From assembly GCA_905215625.1 (NCBI GenBank), contig CAJMQQ010000019.1, positions 1 through 40,486 of the forward strand: a stretch of 40,486 nt of DNA. Reading direction: 5' to 3'. Position numbers and translations under genes: made by a program. The DNA comes from an uncultured bacterium. GTDB taxonomy: Bacteria > Bacillota > Clostridia > Lachnospirales > Lachnospiraceae. A model generated the notes under the pieces. That model searched no databases, had not been told where the DNA came from, and saw only the letters and a program-made list of their open reading frames with translations. The first letter of the stretch is position 1, and the number at the start of each line of letters is the position of its first letter. This document shows, in pieces, positions 16,891 to 24,658 of this stretch.

Positions 16891-16919
16891 TTGACAAGAA
16901 GTTGAAAACAGTATATAAA
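16891..16919 (+). promoter_or_regulatory. Promoter of the ABC/isomerase/cupin operon
   Basis: TTGACA (16891-16896), 17 bases, TATAAA (16914-16919): a strong sigma-A promoter 80 bases before the first gene. The perfect operator begins 15 bases downstream of the -10. Confidence 0.85.
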
Positions 16920-16933
16920 GGAAATAGAATAAA

Positions 16934-16947
16934 TGTAACTAGTTACA
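16934..16947. promoter_or_regulatory. LacI-family operator, proximal perfect copy
   Basis: TGTAACTAGTTACA is a perfect 14-base palindrome placed at about +8 to +21 of the operon transcript, the classic position for steric repression. The even-length palindrome is typical of LacI/GalR sites, although the central dinucleotide is TA rather than the common CG. Confidence 0.85.
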
Positions 16948-16998
16948 AAACATAAGGGGAATTAACTACTGCTTCAAGTGTGAAAAGGAGGGGATTAT

Positions 16999-17727
16999 AT
17001 GGAAATGTTGGAGGTTAAGGATCTGACAAAAAATTTTGGGGAAAATCGGGTTCTTAGAGGAATCAATACAACGGTTAAAAAGGGAGAAGTAGTATGCGTA
17101 ATTGGTCCGAGTGGATCGGGTAAAAGTACCTTTTTAAGATGTATCAACAAATTGGAAACACCTAGCGGCGGACATATTTTTTTCGAAGGTGTGGATATGG
17201 TTGAAAAAGGGGAAGAGGTTGATAAAAAGATTCAGGAATTGGGAATGGTATTCCAGCAATTTAATCTGTTTCCCCATATGACAGTATTAGATAACATTAC
17301 GTTAGCGCCAATTCGTGTAAAAAAGGTTCCAAAGGAAGAAGCAGAAGAAAAGGCAAAAGAACTTCTGAAATTAGTAGGGTTGGAGGAAAAGGCCAATGCT
17401 TATCCTGGCAATTTGTCAGGTGGACAGCAACAACGAATTGCGATTGCGAGAGCACTTGCAATGGAACCGGAAGTAATGCTGTTTGATGAGCCAACCAGTG
17501 CACTCGATCCTGAAATGGTAGGAGAGGTTTTGGAAGTTATGAAGAATCTGGCTCAAAAAGGTACAACCATGATTGTAGTAACCCATGAAATGGGATTTGC
17601 AAGAGAGGTAAGTGACAGAGTTCTGTTTATTGATGAGGGCGTTATTATGGAAGAGGGAAATCCAAAAGATTTCTTCTCAAATCCTACAAATGAGCGTTTA
17701 AAACGGTTTTTGAAAAAGGTATTATAG
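16999..17727 (+). CDS. Polar-amino-acid-type ABC transporter ATPase
   Basis: A 242-residue ABC ATPase of the GlnQ/HisP/TcyN group. Walker A GPSGSGKST (36-44), Q-loop FQQFNLFPHMTV, signature LSGGQQQ (139-145), Walker B VMLFDEP (159-165) and the switch histidine in VVTHEMGFA are intact. It powers import by the permease at 20280 and the binding protein at 19326. AAAGGAGG precedes ATG 16999. Oddly, two enzyme-like genes separate the ATPase from the rest of the transporter, which ties those enzymes to the imported substrate. The substrate is not determined by the ATPase. Confidence 0.95.
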   Translation: MEMLEVKDLTKNFGENRVLRGINTTVKKGEVVCVIGPSGSGKSTFLRCINKLETPSGGHIFFEGVDMVEKGEEVDKKIQELGMVFQQFNLFPHMTVLDNITLAPIRVKKVPKEEAEEKAKELLKLVGLEEKANAYPGNLSGGQQQRIAIARALAMEPEVMLFDEPTSALDPEMVGEVLEVMKNLAQKGTTMIVVTHEMGFAREVSDRVLFIDEGVIMEEGNPKDFFSNPTNERLKRFLKKVL

Positions 17728-17728
17728 G

Positions 17729-18463
17729 ATGGTTGAAAAGGACAGGATTCTTCCTTCTGATAAAAACTATATAGAATTTCCAGTACAGGACTTTTTAAAG
17801 CAGATAAAGGAGGACGGTTTTAAAAAAGCTGAGATATGGGCCGCAGTTCCCTGCATATTTGTAGATGCTTATGGCTGTGGAAGTTTAGAGTATTTAAAGA
17901 AAACGTTTGAAAAAGCTGGGGTTCAAATAGTTTGTTATCGTCCAGCGCCTTATGGATATGCTCTATATGCAGAGAAAAATAGTTTTTTCAGAAGGTCTTC
18001 TCTGGAATATTACTATAGTAGTATAAAAGCAGCAGAAGAATTGAACGCATCTATAGTGGCAATAGAAGTATCTTTTGGCCCATTGGATCAAAACGAAGAA
18101 TTGAAACGAGAACTTGTGGCAGACGGAATAAGAAAAATTGGAGAACAGTGTTGGAATAAAAATATGCGGTTAGTATGGAAAATTAATCCCTACCCGGCAA
18201 AAAGTATAACATATTGGTTAGAAGAAACAAAAATACTTTACGAAATGCTGGGGAACTGCAAAGATAAAGTAGGACTGGAAATGGATTTGAACTGGTTTGG
18301 AAAAAGCAGAAAAGAAGTTTCTAACTGGTTTAAAGCTTTTGGAAAAAGTATCTGGTACATTAGTGGTATTCATGAAGAAAGACTTTTGGTAGAAGAGGTT
18401 GAAAGTCTTGGATACAGTGGGTTTTACGGACAAGATTATTTAAAAAGGAGGATTATGGGCTGA
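17729..18463 (+). CDS. TIM-barrel sugar isomerase/epimerase-like protein with lost metal site
   Basis: A 244-residue protein of the xylose-isomerase-like/AP endonuclease 2 TIM-barrel superfamily and evident paralogue of the next gene (compare NWFKAFGKSIWYI with EWFKTFGKHLIHM). By alignment, the first metal-ligand glutamate is Lys151 (LVWKINP), the HxH pair is Tyr210-x-Ser212, and the last glutamate is a glutamine; only Asp186 remains. It is also about 37 residues shorter and lacks the typical C-terminal end. It is therefore likely catalytically different or a non-catalytic partner, perhaps forming a mixed dimer with the next protein. The gene begins one base after the ABC ATPase stop. Function unknown. 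Confidence 0.7.
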   Translation: MVEKDRILPSDKNYIEFPVQDFLKQIKEDGFKKAEIWAAVPCIFVDAYGCGSLEYLKKTFEKAGVQIVCYRPAPYGYALYAEKNSFFRRSSLEYYYSSIKAAEELNASIVAIEVSFGPLDQNEELKRELVADGIRKIGEQCWNKNMRLVWKINPYPAKSITYWLEETKILYEMLGNCKDKVGLEMDLNWFGKSRKEVSNWFKAFGKSIWYISGIHEERLLVEEVESLGYSGFYGQDYLKRRIMG

Positions 18464-19308
18464 TGAATATGCTTTCCTGGGATCAGGTAGCAGCTATGAA
18501 TCAGCATTATCAAAAGTATTCTTTTCACTATTTTTTAGAACAACAAAAAAAATTGGGCATAAAAAATTTAGAACTTTGGCTGGGAACACCACATTTTTAC
18601 TTAGACAGAATGGGGAGCGACAATTGTGAAAAGATTCGTGACCAGGCAGAAAAGTTTGGGATGAAGATAGTTTCTGTAACAACTCCCAGTTTTGCATGGC
18701 AATTTCAATATGCAAGTAAAAATGAATCGATTCGAAGAAATGGAATTCAATATTTTAAAAACGGAATCAGAGTGGCAGCTAAATTGGGAGCAGGGATTAT
18801 GACAGTTAATTCCGGATGGGGATATCCGGGAGAAACAGAAAAAGAGGGATTTGAACGTTCTGTTGAAACTTTAAGAGAACTAGCAGAAACGGCAAAAGAA
18901 CAGAATATTATTTTGACCCTGGAATCTCTTACTTCCAAAGAATCTAAAATAGGAGATACTCTGGAAAAAATAGAAAGAATCTGGAAAGCTGTGGATAGTG
19001 AAAACCTGGAGATTATGGTGGACACAGTGGCTTTGGGCTATCAGAAAGAGGAGCTTGAAGAGTGGTTTAAGACATTTGGAAAACATCTGATACATATGCA
19101 CTTTATTGATATAGATAAAGATAAACAGACAGACGACCATCTGGTATGGGGAGACGGAAGTTTTTCTTTAAGTGAAATGTCAGATATATTGAAAAAGTAT
19201 CAATATAAAGGGTATGTAGTACAGGAAATAGCGGCAGAACGTTATCAGATGAATCCAGAAAAAGCGGATGAAAGAGGAGTTAGAGAACTCCGGAAATATT
19301 TTAAATAA
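18463..19308 (+). CDS. TIM-barrel sugar-phosphate isomerase/epimerase-like enzyme
   Basis: A 281-residue xylose-isomerase-like TIM-barrel protein. The divalent-metal ligands expected of the family are all visible: Glu154 (LTLESL), Asp187 (MVDTV), His211/His213 (HMHFIDID) and Glu255 (VVQEIA), plus the WGDG segment (229-232). Relatives include hydroxypyruvate isomerase, tagatose/psicose 3-epimerase and inosose-handling enzymes, so isomerisation or epimerisation of a ketose-like compound is expected; the exact substrate is unknown. Its ATG overlaps the stop of the degenerate paralogue (TGATG), so both are made in coupled amounts. The regulated operon context says the substrate is imported by the adjacent ABC system. 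Confidence 0.8.
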   Translation: MNMLSWDQVAAMNQHYQKYSFHYFLEQQKKLGIKNLELWLGTPHFYLDRMGSDNCEKIRDQAEKFGMKIVSVTTPSFAWQFQYASKNESIRRNGIQYFKNGIRVAAKLGAGIMTVNSGWGYPGETEKEGFERSVETLRELAETAKEQNIILTLESLTSKESKIGDTLEKIERIWKAVDSENLEIMVDTVALGYQKEELEEWFKTFGKHLIHMHFIDIDKDKQTDDHLVWGDGSFSLSEMSDILKKYQYKGYVVQEIAAERYQMNPEKADERGVRELRKYFK

Positions 19309-19325
19309 TTTAGGAGAGGGATAAT

Positions 19326-20249
19326 ATGAAAAAAACAGCGAAGACAATGATGGCATTGGCAGCAGCAACAATGGCGGTTTTATTAACAGCATGTTCTGGA
19401 GATAAAGCCGGACAGACTACAGCAGTAGAAACAACGGCTCAGACAGAAGTAACAACAAAATCAGAAGAGACGTCTTCAGATACAAAAGAATCTTCGGAAG
19501 CAGCGGATGATTCATTGCAGAAGGTACTGGAATCTGGAAAACTCAGAGCAGGGGCAGAAGGAAACTGGAATCCATTTGTGTATAATGATATGGAAGCAGA
19601 TGGAAAATTAAAAGGATATGACGTTGAAATTGTAGAAGAAATTGCAAGACGAATGGGTGTGGAAGTAGAGTGGAGTATTGCCAGCAAATGGGATGGCGTT
19701 ATAGCAGGACTTCAGGCAGATCGTTATGATGTGATTTTCTGCGGTATTACAAAGGCAAATTTAGCTAGTGGTGCAGATTTAATAGGAACCATCGCTTATC
19801 GGGAAGATCCAATCGTTCTGGTAGTAGCAGATGATAATACAGAAATTAAAGGATGGGAAGACTTAAATGGAAAATTGAGCGGAAACGCTTTAACTGGTGA
19901 TTATGGTGCAATTGCAAGATCTTATGGTGCAGAATTGACAGATGCTTCTTTGGATCAGTCAATGGAATTACTTCAGCAGCACAGAATTGATTGCCATGTA
20001 AACTCTCAGATTGCATTTAATACTTATATGAAAGAAAAACCAGAGGCAAAAGTTCATGTGGCAGCAACTTATGTTCCAGAGGATCCAACAGACTCTGAAA
20101 TTTATGGAATGCTGACAAGCAATAAAACTTCTTTAAGAGATCGGATTAATGAAATCCTTCAGGAAATGCTGGATGACGGCTATTGCAAAGAATTAGCAGT
20201 AAAATACTTTGGTCAGGAAGTAGCAGATAACATTAACGTTTTTAAATAA
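19326..20249 (+). CDS. ABC transporter substrate-binding lipoprotein (polar amino acid class)
   Basis: A 307-residue class-3 solute-binding protein. The signal peptide ends in the lipobox LLTAC with lipidated Cys23. A Thr/Ser/Glu-rich spacer (~24-62) tethers the binding domain, which begins with LQKVLESGKLRAGAEGNWNPF and has the DVEIVEEIARRMGVEVEW core typical of the SBP_bac_3 family. It captures the substrate outside the membrane for the permease at 20280. The family binds polar amino acids, but also opines and related conjugates. GGAGAGGG precedes the ATG. It lies in the LacI-controlled operon, unusual for a plain amino-acid importer. Confidence 0.93.
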   Translation: MKKTAKTMMALAAATMAVLLTACSGDKAGQTTAVETTAQTEVTTKSEETSSDTKESSEAADDSLQKVLESGKLRAGAEGNWNPFVYNDMEADGKLKGYDVEIVEEIARRMGVEVEWSIASKWDGVIAGLQADRYDVIFCGITKANLASGADLIGTIAYREDPIVLVVADDNTEIKGWEDLNGKLSGNALTGDYGAIARSYGAELTDASLDQSMELLQQHRIDCHVNSQIAFNTYMKEKPEAKVHVAATYVPEDPTDSEIYGMLTSNKTSLRDRINEILQEMLDDGYCKELAVKYFGQEVADNINVFK

Positions 20250-20279
20250 CAGACATCCAAAAAACAGGGGGATTGACAG

Positions 20280-20975
20280 ATGGGCAGAATATTAGAGATA
20301 TTGGTCAGTTCATTTTGGCCGTTACTGAAAGCAGGCTTAATTACAACGGTTCCTTTGACACTTATTTCGTTTGTACTTGGTATGATCGTTGCATTTATTG
20401 TGGCAATGATGAGAATGTCAAAAGTAAAAGTATTGTCTTTAATTGCTCAGTTTTATGTATGGGTAATTCGTGGAACTCCATTAATTGTACAGTTGTTCGT
20501 AATTTTCTATGGACTTCCAAGAGTAGGAATTGTATTTTCTCCTTTTGTTTCTGCGGTAATAGGATTGGTTATTAGTGAGGGTGCATATGATTCTGAAATT
20601 ATACGAGCAGCACTTCAATCTATTCCGAAAGGACAATGGGAAGCAAGCAGAGCATTAGGAATGAAGAAATTACAGACATTGGCATTTGTAATTATTCCGC
20701 AGGCAGCATTAATTGCAGTTCCTTCTTTAGGAAATATGTTTATTAGTTTGTTAAAAGATACCTCTTTGACTGCTATTTTGACTGTAAGGGAGATTTTCCA
20801 GGTTGGTCAGCAGATTGTAGCAGTTACATTTGAACCGTTATGGCTGTATCTGGAAGTTGCTGTAGTATATTTGATTTTCAGTTCTATCTTAAGTAAACTT
20901 CAGGGTATTCTGGAGAAGAAACTTGGAAAGCATATGATAGCAACAGATACTGCTAAAAGAAGCAATGTTAAATAG
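20280..20975 (+). CDS. ABC transporter permease (polar amino acid class)
   Basis: A 231-residue integral membrane protein of the HisM/GlnP family with about five hydrophobic segments. The EAA loop, which contacts the ATPase, is visible as EIIRAALQSIPKGQWEASRALG (residues ~102-123, containing the conserved glycine). Other family blocks are VIRGTPLIVQLFVIFYG and the LKDTSLTAILTVREI stretch. As only one permease gene is present it should act as a homodimer. A GGGGG site lies 6 bases before the ATG. The neighbours supply the binding protein and the ATPase. Confidence 0.93.
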   Translation: MGRILEILVSSFWPLLKAGLITTVPLTLISFVLGMIVAFIVAMMRMSKVKVLSLIAQFYVWVIRGTPLIVQLFVIFYGLPRVGIVFSPFVSAVIGLVISEGAYDSEIIRAALQSIPKGQWEASRALGMKKLQTLAFVIIPQAALIAVPSLGNMFISLLKDTSLTAILTVREIFQVGQQIVAVTFEPLWLYLEVAVVYLIFSSILSKLQGILEKKLGKHMIATDTAKRSNVK

Positions 20976-20986
20976 GAGAAGAGCGA

Positions 20987-21721
20987 ATGGGAGTTATTAA
21001 ATATCAGAAAAAAGAACAGATGGTACTGGAAGAATTGGAGAATGGCATTAAGCGGGTAGAAATGCTTCCAGGTATGGTAGAAGGAGTTTTTACATATAAA
21101 TGTCAGGTAAGCGCAGGTACTATCGTTGAATTAGAGACATTTGGAGACAAGACACAGATTTATTATTTTACAAAAGGAGAGGGCTTTGTTGTAACTCCTA
21201 AAAAGGCTTTTAATATCGAAGAACCATCTTTATTTATTCCAAACATGGATTTAGAAAAGAATGAACTTCATGCTGTAACGGATATGGAATTTTTGCAGTT
21301 AGTATGCACTATGCTTCCAGAAGATAAAGAGCGATTTGAAAAATGGCATATTTCTCTTCCGAGATTTAATCCTATTAGTAATTGCATCCAATATATTGAG
21401 GGATTCAGGCCAGAGGGAATAAAGGCATACTCTATTTTAGATACAGATTTTCTGACCAGAATGACAATGGGAGCAATTATTGGAAAAGGCCCGAATGCGG
21501 CAGAACCTCATAGTCACGATAATTTGTACCAGTGGTATTATGGAATGCCTGGAACAAAGTTTATTTATCGGGCTGCAGGAGAAGAGATTGAATTGACAGA
21601 AGGAGACTGGGCATTTATTCCAACAAATATTGAACATGCAATTGAAATTAAGGAAAACGAAAATGTCAATTATGTATGGTTCGAAATTGAAGTAAGCAAA
21701 GAAGAGAAGGAGGAAAAATAA
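20987..21721 (+). CDS. Bicupin protein A (metal site retained in C-terminal cupin)
   Basis: A 244-residue protein of two cupin barrels. The C-terminal barrel keeps the metal-binding pattern: His175 and His177 (EPHSHDNLYQW), Gln182 in place of the usual glutamate, and His217 (IPTNIEHAI). The N-terminal barrel (~35-105) keeps the fold signature FTKGEGFVV and LFIPNMD but has no HxH. It resembles sugar-isomerase or lyase bicupins only in layout; no specific enzyme is recognised. Pairwise it is clearly a paralogue of the next gene. Likely a metal-dependent isomerase, hydrolase or lyase for the imported compound (inference). GGAG precedes the start. Confidence 0.7.
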   Translation: MGVIKYQKKEQMVLEELENGIKRVEMLPGMVEGVFTYKCQVSAGTIVELETFGDKTQIYYFTKGEGFVVTPKKAFNIEEPSLFIPNMDLEKNELHAVTDMEFLQLVCTMLPEDKERFEKWHISLPRFNPISNCIQYIEGFRPEGIKAYSILDTDFLTRMTMGAIIGKGPNAAEPHSHDNLYQWYYGMPGTKFIYRAAGEEIELTEGDWAFIPTNIEHAIEIKENENVNYVWFEIEVSKEEKEEK

Positions 21722-21722
21722 A

Positions 21723-22463
21723 ATGGCTATTGATATTACAAAAAGAGAACAGGTACAGTTGGAATTTCACGATGGGTATGCGCAGACGGAGGTATTACAA
21801 GGAGTATATCCATTGGTAAAGACTTATAAGTGTGTGATTCAGGCGGGTCATCAGGTGTCTCCGGAAGTCTTTTCAGACAAAATCCAGGTATTTAGTTTCG
21901 TAAAGGGAACTGGTTACATATGTGGAGAAAAAGAGGCTTATAACATTAAGGAATTAAGTTTTTATATCCCTAATTTTGATAAAGAAAAGTTTTCCATTTA
22001 TGCAGCAGAAGATTTGGAAATTGCCTTATGGGTAGTAGATATGCTGGAGTCGGATAAAATTGCTTATGAAGATACACATATGGTATTGCCAAGTTTTAAG
22101 ACTTTCTCCCAGTTAGAGCCTTATGACCAGAGTTGCAAGGGACCACATACTAAGAGTTGGACTGTAATTGCAGATGGAAATCTGGCCAGAGTTATTATGG
22201 GAATTGTAAAGGCAGAAGGAGAAGGAACAAAAGAAAGAGGACATGGTGAAGTAGCTCAGTGGAATTATACACTTCCGGGTTCTGATTTTACCTTTACAGT
22301 GGAAAACGAATCGGTACACCACGAAGAACATGAGTTTAGTTATGTAAAAGCAGGTTTAGACCATTCTCTGGTGGCAGAACCGGGAAAATCTGTAGGATAT
22401 ATCTGGTTTGAGCATTATGTTGCAGAAAAAAAGGTTATTCCACAGCATTATGAGGAGAATTAA
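21723..22463 (+). CDS. Bicupin protein B (diverged metal site)
   Basis: A 246-residue paralogue of the preceding bicupin, one base after its stop. Shared blocks include FVKGTGYICGEKEAYNIKEL and YIPNFD in the first barrel and QWNYTLPG in the second. Where protein A has HSH, this one has Arg172-Gly-His174, although the late histidine (His214, GLDHSLV) is kept. One metal ligand is thus missing. A His/Glu-rich loop (HHEEHE at ~199-204) is peculiar to it. It could be a regulatory or structural partner of protein A, or bind a different ligand. Function unknown. Confidence 0.65.
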   Translation: MAIDITKREQVQLEFHDGYAQTEVLQGVYPLVKTYKCVIQAGHQVSPEVFSDKIQVFSFVKGTGYICGEKEAYNIKELSFYIPNFDKEKFSIYAAEDLEIALWVVDMLESDKIAYEDTHMVLPSFKTFSQLEPYDQSCKGPHTKSWTVIADGNLARVIMGIVKAEGEGTKERGHGEVAQWNYTLPGSDFTFTVENESVHHEEHEFSYVKAGLDHSLVAEPGKSVGYIWFEHYVAEKKVIPQHYEEN

Positions 22464-23792
22464 ATGATAACAGGAGAGAATAAGGGCAAAGGGCTAATAA
22501 GGAGATTTCTGAAGTTCATTGTTCCTTCCATCCTGTCCATGTGGATTTTCGCCTTTTATACTATAGTAGATGGATTCTTTGTGGCAAAAGGCGTAGGACC
22601 AGAGGCATTGGCGGCAGTAAATTTGTCTATGCCCTTTAATAATTTTGTATTTGCAGTAGGGCTTCTGTTTGCGACAGGAGCCTCTACTATGATTTCTTTT
22701 GCATTAGGAAGAGGAGACTTAGAGGAAGCAAGAGAAATCTTTAGCCGGAATCTGGCTGTTGTGACAATATTAGGTTTGCTGATTACAGTAACGGTGCTCT
22801 TTAACTTGGAATCAGTAGCTTTGTTTTTAGGGGCTACAGATATGACGTTAGAGTATGTAAAAGGATATGTGCGCTGGATTGCAATCTTTGCTGTGTTTTT
22901 TATTGTATCCTACAATTTGGAAGTACAGGTAAAAGCAAACGGGGCACCTCAGCTTACGGCGATAGGGGTTGCATCTTGTGGAATTACTAACGTAGTTTTG
23001 GACTATGTATTTGTGATGGAATGGAAAATGGGAATTGACGGTGCAGCAATGGCAACTGGTCTGTCTCAAGTGATTTCTACATCCATATTTTTAATTTACT
23101 TTGCTACGCATAGAAAAAATTTACGGATACAAAGATTTTCCTGGAAGTTTGGAATATATAAACAGATTATTAAAATTGGAATTCCAAATTGTTTTATGGA
23201 ACTTGGCGGCGGTATTACAATTTTTATGTTTAACGCATTCATTTTAAAGATAATTGGAGAAGAAGGTGTTATCAGTTATACCGTATTAGCATATGTTTTT
23301 ACATTTGCAGGAAATACGATGTCCGGTATTACTCAGGGTTGTCAGCCATTGAGCAGTTTCTTCTGTGGCGCGGGACAGAACTATAAGTCCAGAAAAATTT
23401 TAAAGTATGGAATTACTACCGTATTGATACTTTCTGTTGTTATGGTTGCTGCAATTCAGTTGGTTCCACAAACGATAGTAACGGTATTTCTGGAAGAAGA
23501 GAATGCGGGACTATTTGATTATACGGTGTGGGCATTACGCTTATACAGTCTTTCCTTTTTGGTAATGGGATATAATATTTTGATTAGCGGTTTCTTTACT
23601 GCAATTAATGAACCGAAATATTCCTTTATTATATCTGTATGCCGAAGTTTTGTATTTTTGTTTCTGGCACTTTTGATTATGTCAAACTTGTTAGAAGATA
23701 CTGGAATTTGGCTGGCATCACTTCTATCAGAGAGCGTATGTTTGCTTGTGACTGCACACTTTTATGAGGATTGGAAAACCATCAGAATATGA
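22464..23792 (+). CDS. MATE-family multidrug/metabolite exporter
   Basis: A 442-residue membrane protein with the two-times-six helix layout of the MATE family. The N-terminal FIVPSILSMWIFAFYTIVDG block and the GVGPEALAAVNLSMPF segment are typical, as is the repeat in the second half (QGCQPLSSFFCGAG). MATE proteins expel compounds by Na+ or H+ antiport. It starts the very base after the bicupin stop, so it belongs to the LacI-controlled operon and may remove a product or a toxic by-product of the imported compound. The substrate cannot be told from sequence. Confidence 0.9.
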   Translation: MITGENKGKGLIRRFLKFIVPSILSMWIFAFYTIVDGFFVAKGVGPEALAAVNLSMPFNNFVFAVGLLFATGASTMISFALGRGDLEEAREIFSRNLAVVTILGLLITVTVLFNLESVALFLGATDMTLEYVKGYVRWIAIFAVFFIVSYNLEVQVKANGAPQLTAIGVASCGITNVVLDYVFVMEWKMGIDGAAMATGLSQVISTSIFLIYFATHRKNLRIQRFSWKFGIYKQIIKIGIPNCFMELGGGITIFMFNAFILKIIGEEGVISYTVLAYVFTFAGNTMSGITQGCQPLSSFFCGAGQNYKSRKILKYGITTVLILSVVMVAAIQLVPQTIVTVFLEEENAGLFDYTVWALRLYSLSFLVMGYNILISGFFTAINEPKYSFIISVCRSFVFLFLALLIMSNLLEDTGIWLASLLSESVCLLVTAHFYEDWKTIRI

Positions 23793-23847
23793 TGCAGCAG
23801 TAAAATTTGATGAAAAATGATATAACATTTGGCGCATACCATAGTCT

Positions 23848-23889
23848 GCCTCCCGAATAGGAATGTATCAGACATTCTGTTTGGGAGGC
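23848..23889 (+). terminator. Inverted repeat between MATE gene and spmA; terminator and/or cover over the spmA ribosome site
   Basis: The arms 23848-23865 (GCCTCCCGAATAGGAATG...) and 23872-23889 (ACATTCTGTTTGGGAGGC) pair with few mismatches, with GTTTTAT following. It looks like the terminator of the preceding operon. The right arm contains GGGAGG (23883-23888), the only Shine-Dalgarno for spmA, so folding would also hide that site. Confidence 0.65.
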
Positions 23890-23900
23890 GTTTTATCGTG

Positions 23901-24554
23901 ATGAACTGGCTGTGGGCTGGAATGATACTATTGGGAATTATCTGGGGGATTTTTCATGGAACACTAGCTGCTGTGACAGAGGGAATAATTCAATCCGCAA
24001 AGGATGCAGTAACATTGTGCATAAGTATGCTTGGAATTATGTCGTTTTGGACAGGAATTTTAGAGATTGGAAGCAGGGCTGGAGTAATCGAAGCCATGGT
24101 GAAAAAGATGAAACCGGTAATGAAATTTTTGTTCCCAAGGCTTCCGTTGGAACACCCTGCGGCAAAATCTATTGCAGTAAATATGATTGCAAATATGCTG
24201 GGAATGGGATGGGCGGCGACTCCAGCCGGATTAAAAGCGATGGAAGAGTTGGAAGAACTGGAAGAGAGCAGAAGGCAGAAGAAAGAACGGACAGGTTATA
24301 GAGAAAACGGAACCGGAAATATGACGAAAAAACGTCTGATACCGGTTCCAAGGGGAACAGCCAGCAATGAGATGTGTACGTTTCTGATTATTAATATTTC
24401 CTCCCTTCAATTAATTCCAGTGAATATGCTTGCTTATCGGGCGCAATATGGCAGTTCGGATCCATCCGCGATTATCGGACCAGCGCTGTTTGCTACTGCA
24501 GCCAGTACCCTGGCGGCAGTAGTGTTTTGCAAGTGCATGGATATTAGAAGGTAA
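23901..24554 (+). CDS. spmA: Spore maturation protein A
   Basis: A 217-residue membrane protein of the nucleoside-recognition/Gate family. The segments WLWAGMILLGIIWGIFHG, GIMSFWTGILEI, KFLFPRLPLEHPA, NMIANMLGMGWAATPAGLKAMEELEEL and IGPALFATAASTL match SpmA. In Bacillus SpmA and SpmB together permit full dehydration of the spore core. I start at ATG 23901; GTG 23898 is the alternative, closer to GGGAGG. A hydrophilic insert (~residues 118-150, SRRQKKERTGYRENG...) is longer than in Bacillus. The partner spmB is 3.5 kb downstream rather than adjacent. Confidence 0.88.
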   Translation: MNWLWAGMILLGIIWGIFHGTLAAVTEGIIQSAKDAVTLCISMLGIMSFWTGILEIGSRAGVIEAMVKKMKPVMKFLFPRLPLEHPAAKSIAVNMIANMLGMGWAATPAGLKAMEELEELEESRRQKKERTGYRENGTGNMTKKRLIPVPRGTASNEMCTFLIINISSLQLIPVNMLAYRAQYGSSDPSAIIGPALFATAASTLAAVVFCKCMDIRR

Positions 24555-24571
24555 AAATGAAAAGATAAGAT

Positions 24572-24636
24572 TAAAACGAATAAAAAGGGATAAAAAGTAA
24601 TAAAAATGTTTAAATCGGATAAAAATATGTTATAAT
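24572..24636 (+). promoter_or_regulatory. Promoter of the ATPase gene with in-phase A-tracts
   Basis: A -10 TATAAT (24631-24636), with a weak TTTAAA -35 (24609-24614), is preceded by TAAAA/TAAAAA runs starting at 24572, 24581, 24591, 24601 and 24620, with a shorter TAAAT at 24611. Spacing is 9-10 bases, i.e. one helix turn, which predicts intrinsically curved DNA. GGAGG lies just before the ATG at 24659. Confidence 0.6.
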
Positions 24637-24658
24637 ACATAAAAAAGGAGGGAAAACT

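Noticed and set aside
20273..20575. Open frame of 100 codons overlapping the ABC permease start
   Set aside because: It is in another frame of the permease gene, rich in Cys and Asn with no motif, while the permease frame shows full family motifs.
24572..24625. TAAAAA repeats as a CRISPR or tandem-repeat array
   Set aside because: The repeated unit is only about 10 bases with no unique spacers; phased A-tracts explain it better.
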